Below are positions 62,247-64,000 of a DNA stretch of 64,000 nt, one piece after another. Origin of the DNA: Acherontichlamydia pituitae (GTDB lineage: Bacteria; Chlamydiota; Chlamydiia; Chlamydiales; Rhabdochlamydiaceae). The position numbers and the translations under genes were made by a program. Positions within the stretch are counted from its first letter, which is position 1. Every line of letters starts with the position of its first letter. Below the pieces are notes generated by a model. That model was given only the letters and a program-made list of their open reading frames with translations, ran no database searches and was not told the origin of the DNA. The DNA lies in assembly GCA_019634675.1 (NCBI GenBank), contig JAHCAX010000001.1:310001-374000 (forward strand), given 5' to 3'.

Positions 62247-63225
62247 AGGGAGTTGCGAAGAGCCTGCTGAGGCAGCTGCCTCTGCAAAACGAATTTGCAT
62301 TCTGACCAGTTGCTGGGGTCCGATGTTCGCCATCGACAACCCATCGTATAATCGCGATAATTGCCTTCAGGTCTATTACGATTTGAGGCAGGAGGCTGCT
62401 AAGCAAGGATATCACATCGAACAGCTCTTTTCCTTAAACGAAATCGGGAAGTGCGATCTATTAGTTGTTTTCGATGTCTTTCCCGAGCACTTTGCGCAGC
62501 TTTCAAAGGTCCCGAAAGAAAAGAGGATCCTGTTTCTGTGGGAACCTCCTTCGACAGTTCCCCACAATAACAATTTGGAATACCACGGTTATTTTTCCAA
62601 GATCTACACGTGGGACGACAGTCTTGTCGATAATAAGAACTATTTTAAGTTCTATTATCCAGTCTTGCGCCAGATGGATGGCTCCACCGATTTTGCCGTT
62701 AAGAAGTTTAGTTCGATGATTGCATGCAACAAAACATCTTCCCATCCCTTTGAGCTTTATTCGGAAAGGCTAAAAGTGATCCAGTATTTTGAAGGCAATG
62801 CGGAAGGGCTTTTCGATCTTTATGGAAAATGGTGGCCCGATTGGTTTCGGAACTACCGCGGGCCTGTTGCGACGAAGTATGACGTTCTTAAAAATTACAA
62901 GTTTTCATTCGCCTATGAAAATATCCGGGATATCCCCGGTTACATTACTGAGAAGATCTTTGATTGCTTTCATGCAGGAACTGTTCCGATCTATTGGGGC
63001 GCTTCCAATGTAGAGGCCTACATTCCGAAGAACTGCTTTATCGATAGGGAAGATTTTCCTACACATAGCGAGCTGGTCAAATATTTGCTGGCGATGGATG
63101 AGCCGCAATATCAGCAATATTTGCAGCATATCCGAGATTTTTTAGAAAGCGATGCAGCGAAACTGTACTCTTCTGAAAAGTTCATTCAGACTTTTATGGA
63201 TATGGTCAAATCTGAATGTAAATAA
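62194..63225 (+). CDS. Exported GT10-family fucosyltransferase-like protein
   Basis: A 343-residue protein with a signal peptide (FLQVLILYVMLLPIKGSC). The C-terminal domain has the GT10 hallmark YENIRDIPGYITEKIFDCF followed by GTVPIYWGA, and a FYYPVLRQMD/YGKWW layout like alpha-1,3-fucosyltransferases. GT10 uses GDP-fucose; gmd at 435 could start that donor's synthesis. The ATG overlaps the GT2 gene by 53 bp, an unusually long overlap for different frames. Confidence 0.85.
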   Translation: MLRFLQVLILYVMLLPIKGSCEEPAEAAASAKRICILTSCWGPMFAIDNPSYNRDNCLQVYYDLRQEAAKQGYHIEQLFSLNEIGKCDLLVVFDVFPEHFAQLSKVPKEKRILFLWEPPSTVPHNNNLEYHGYFSKIYTWDDSLVDNKNYFKFYYPVLRQMDGSTDFAVKKFSSMIACNKTSSHPFELYSERLKVIQYFEGNAEGLFDLYGKWWPDWFRNYRGPVATKYDVLKNYKFSFAYENIRDIPGYITEKIFDCFHAGTVPIYWGASNVEAYIPKNCFIDREDFPTHSELVKYLLAMDEPQYQQYLQHIRDFLESDAAKLYSSEKFIQTFMDMVKSECK

Positions 63226-63480
63226 GAGACGGCTTCTCGATCATGGAAGCAGCAGATAAGCTGCTTGCTTAAGTTAAAGGCTTCCTCTGTTGCAACTCTT
63301 TGATCTGTATTATTTGCCATATCGAAATGCAAAAACTTGATCCATGCACACCTGGATTTTTCTCATTTTTTCAAAGAGATTAATGGCGGAAGTTCCAAAT
63401 GCTACTATTTCCATCATTATATTTTAAAATTAGGCTGCTCTAAAAATTCCTCTGAGCCATCTTAGCCTATTTCCAAGATA
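63226..63480. other. Intergenic region, no gene seen
   Basis: About 255 bp between the GT10 gene and the partial methyltransferase. A weak hairpin AAGCAGC/GCTGCTT (63247-63266) follows the GT10 stop without a T-run, so it is at best a poor terminator. Nothing else is recognisable. Confidence 0.5.
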
Positions 63481-64000
63481 TTATTGGATTGCTGCAACGA
63501 GGATGTCGTTGCGGCAGTAGCCGTCTTCATAATGGATCTGGTAAGCGGGATTGATCTTTAAAATGGCAGCAATAATCTCATCAAGCGTGACGAAGTCGAA
63601 ATCTGCTGTTCCACAGCATCGGATATCATCGATCAGTATCGTATGGTTCTTAATAGGATGCTGTGCGATCGCCTCTAATTCTTTTAAGATGGGGGTATTA
63701 GTCTGGCCTCTGGCCGTTATTCCAGAAGAATAGTGTCCGTCTAACCAAAAGGTGGCTGGTGCATCGATTGCATCCAATACTAAGCTTAGCACTGTCGATG
63801 AATCTCCAAGAACAAGATGGACTCCAGGATTCCATGCAAACCGATTTTTGCAGTGGGCGTGAAGAGAGGGCGAGAGTTCAATTGAATAAACACAGGCAAA
63901 TCCAGCATCTAAAGCTCTTTGGATTCCGTCTCCTTGATAGCTTCCTGTTTCAATGAAATAAGGGTTGGGGTATTTCGCGAAAACTTCCCGATTGGAAAAT
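63481..64000 (-). CDS. SAM-dependent methyltransferase-like protein, C-terminal part (cut by window edge)
   Basis: The gene enters from the right edge and ends at 63481, leaving about 172 residues with the start outside. The translation shows YFIETGSYQGDGIQRAL (motif I), VYSIELSPSLH (acidic ribose-contact residue), HLVLGDSSTVLSLV, TFWLDGHYSSG and HTILIDDIRCCG. The layout is like the protein at 7858-8505. It converges with the exported transferase operon. Whether it carries a signal peptide cannot be seen. Confidence 0.8.
   Translation of the reverse strand, partial: FSNREVFAKYPNPYFIETGSYQGDGIQRALDAGFACVYSIELSPSLHAHCKNRFAWNPGVHLVLGDSSTVLSLVLDAIDAPATFWLDGHYSSGITARGQTNTPILKELEAIAQHPIKNHTILIDDIRCCGTADFDFVTLDEIIAAILKINPAYQIHYEDGYCRNDILVAAIQ

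Overview
The window looks like a chromosomal segment of an environmental member of the Chlamydiae (Waddlia/Parachlamydia-like rather than Chlamydia itself). The evidence is a GreA with the very long chlamydial N-terminal extension, a double-length ThyX-like protein, a cluster of PilM-like protein, small membrane protein, MORN lipoprotein and ygfA that resembles the region before recA in Chlamydia (recalled, not computed), an otubain-type protease, Tyr/Trp permease and peptide-binding lipoproteins. Species assignment is inference. Gene density is high, short overlapping operons on both strands alternate every few kb, and one tRNA (Pro, GGG) is present.

Layout. 0-3.2 kb: polysaccharide export operon (ABC permease, ATPase, gmd, GT4 mannosyltransferase cut by the left edge). 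3.3-8.7 kb: A-type Fe-S protein, EamA transporter, an OppA-like protein with no signal peptide, O-antigen-ligase-like protein, a SAM methyltransferase and a decayed copy of its 3' end. 8.7-13.6 kb: thyX-tyrP-uvrB operon. 13.7-16.6 kb: a 171-bp palindromic element, an exported methyltransferase, an LRR protein and hemB; the last two share a duplicated leader. 16.6-21.5 kb: a Sec-exported TPR protein with a toxin-50-like C-terminus, its likely immunity gene, and a YjbH-like outer-membrane protein. 21.7-32.6 kb: greA behind another palindrome, an orphan protein, rdgB, a YacP-like gene, acyP-dus-yggT, and the PilM-like/MORN/ygfA operon. 32.6-35.8 kb: P-loop kinase, a third palindrome, two small secreted paralogues and an OppA lipoprotein. 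35.9-40.2 kb: TPP riboswitch followed by thiM-thiE-thiD-MFS-tenA. 40.3-43.9 kb: glk and a GH63-like glucosidase. 44-50.6 kb: orphan protein, recA, LysE exporter, exported HAD-like protein, exported GT32-like enzyme, prenyl diphosphate synthase, hexapeptide acyltransferase-like protein. 50.8-51.0 kb: a cluster of DnaA-box-like sites. 51-60.5 kb: RNA uracil methyltransferase, pentapeptide protein, ABM protein, SET protein, tRNA-Pro, ung, otubain protease with three starch-binding-like modules, Rsm22-like methyltransferase, possible secretion chaperone, two identical 69-bp repeats, MFS transporter, dapA. 60.5-64 kb: operon of a methyltransferase, a GT2 and a GT10, all with Sec signal peptides, then a partial SAM enzyme.

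Three themes link the genes. First, surface glycan synthesis at both ends. Second, transferases that need cytosolic donors (SAM, nucleotide sugars) but carry export signals (13.9, 48.1 and 60.6-63.2 kb). Third, host- or competitor-directed proteins: LRR, otubain with carbohydrate modules, SET, and a toxin/immunity pair. Thiamine is handled by a salvage-only operon under direct TPP control.

The most interesting leads are the exported transferase set, the otubain/CBM20-like fusion, the toxin-50-like pair, and the long palindromic elements.
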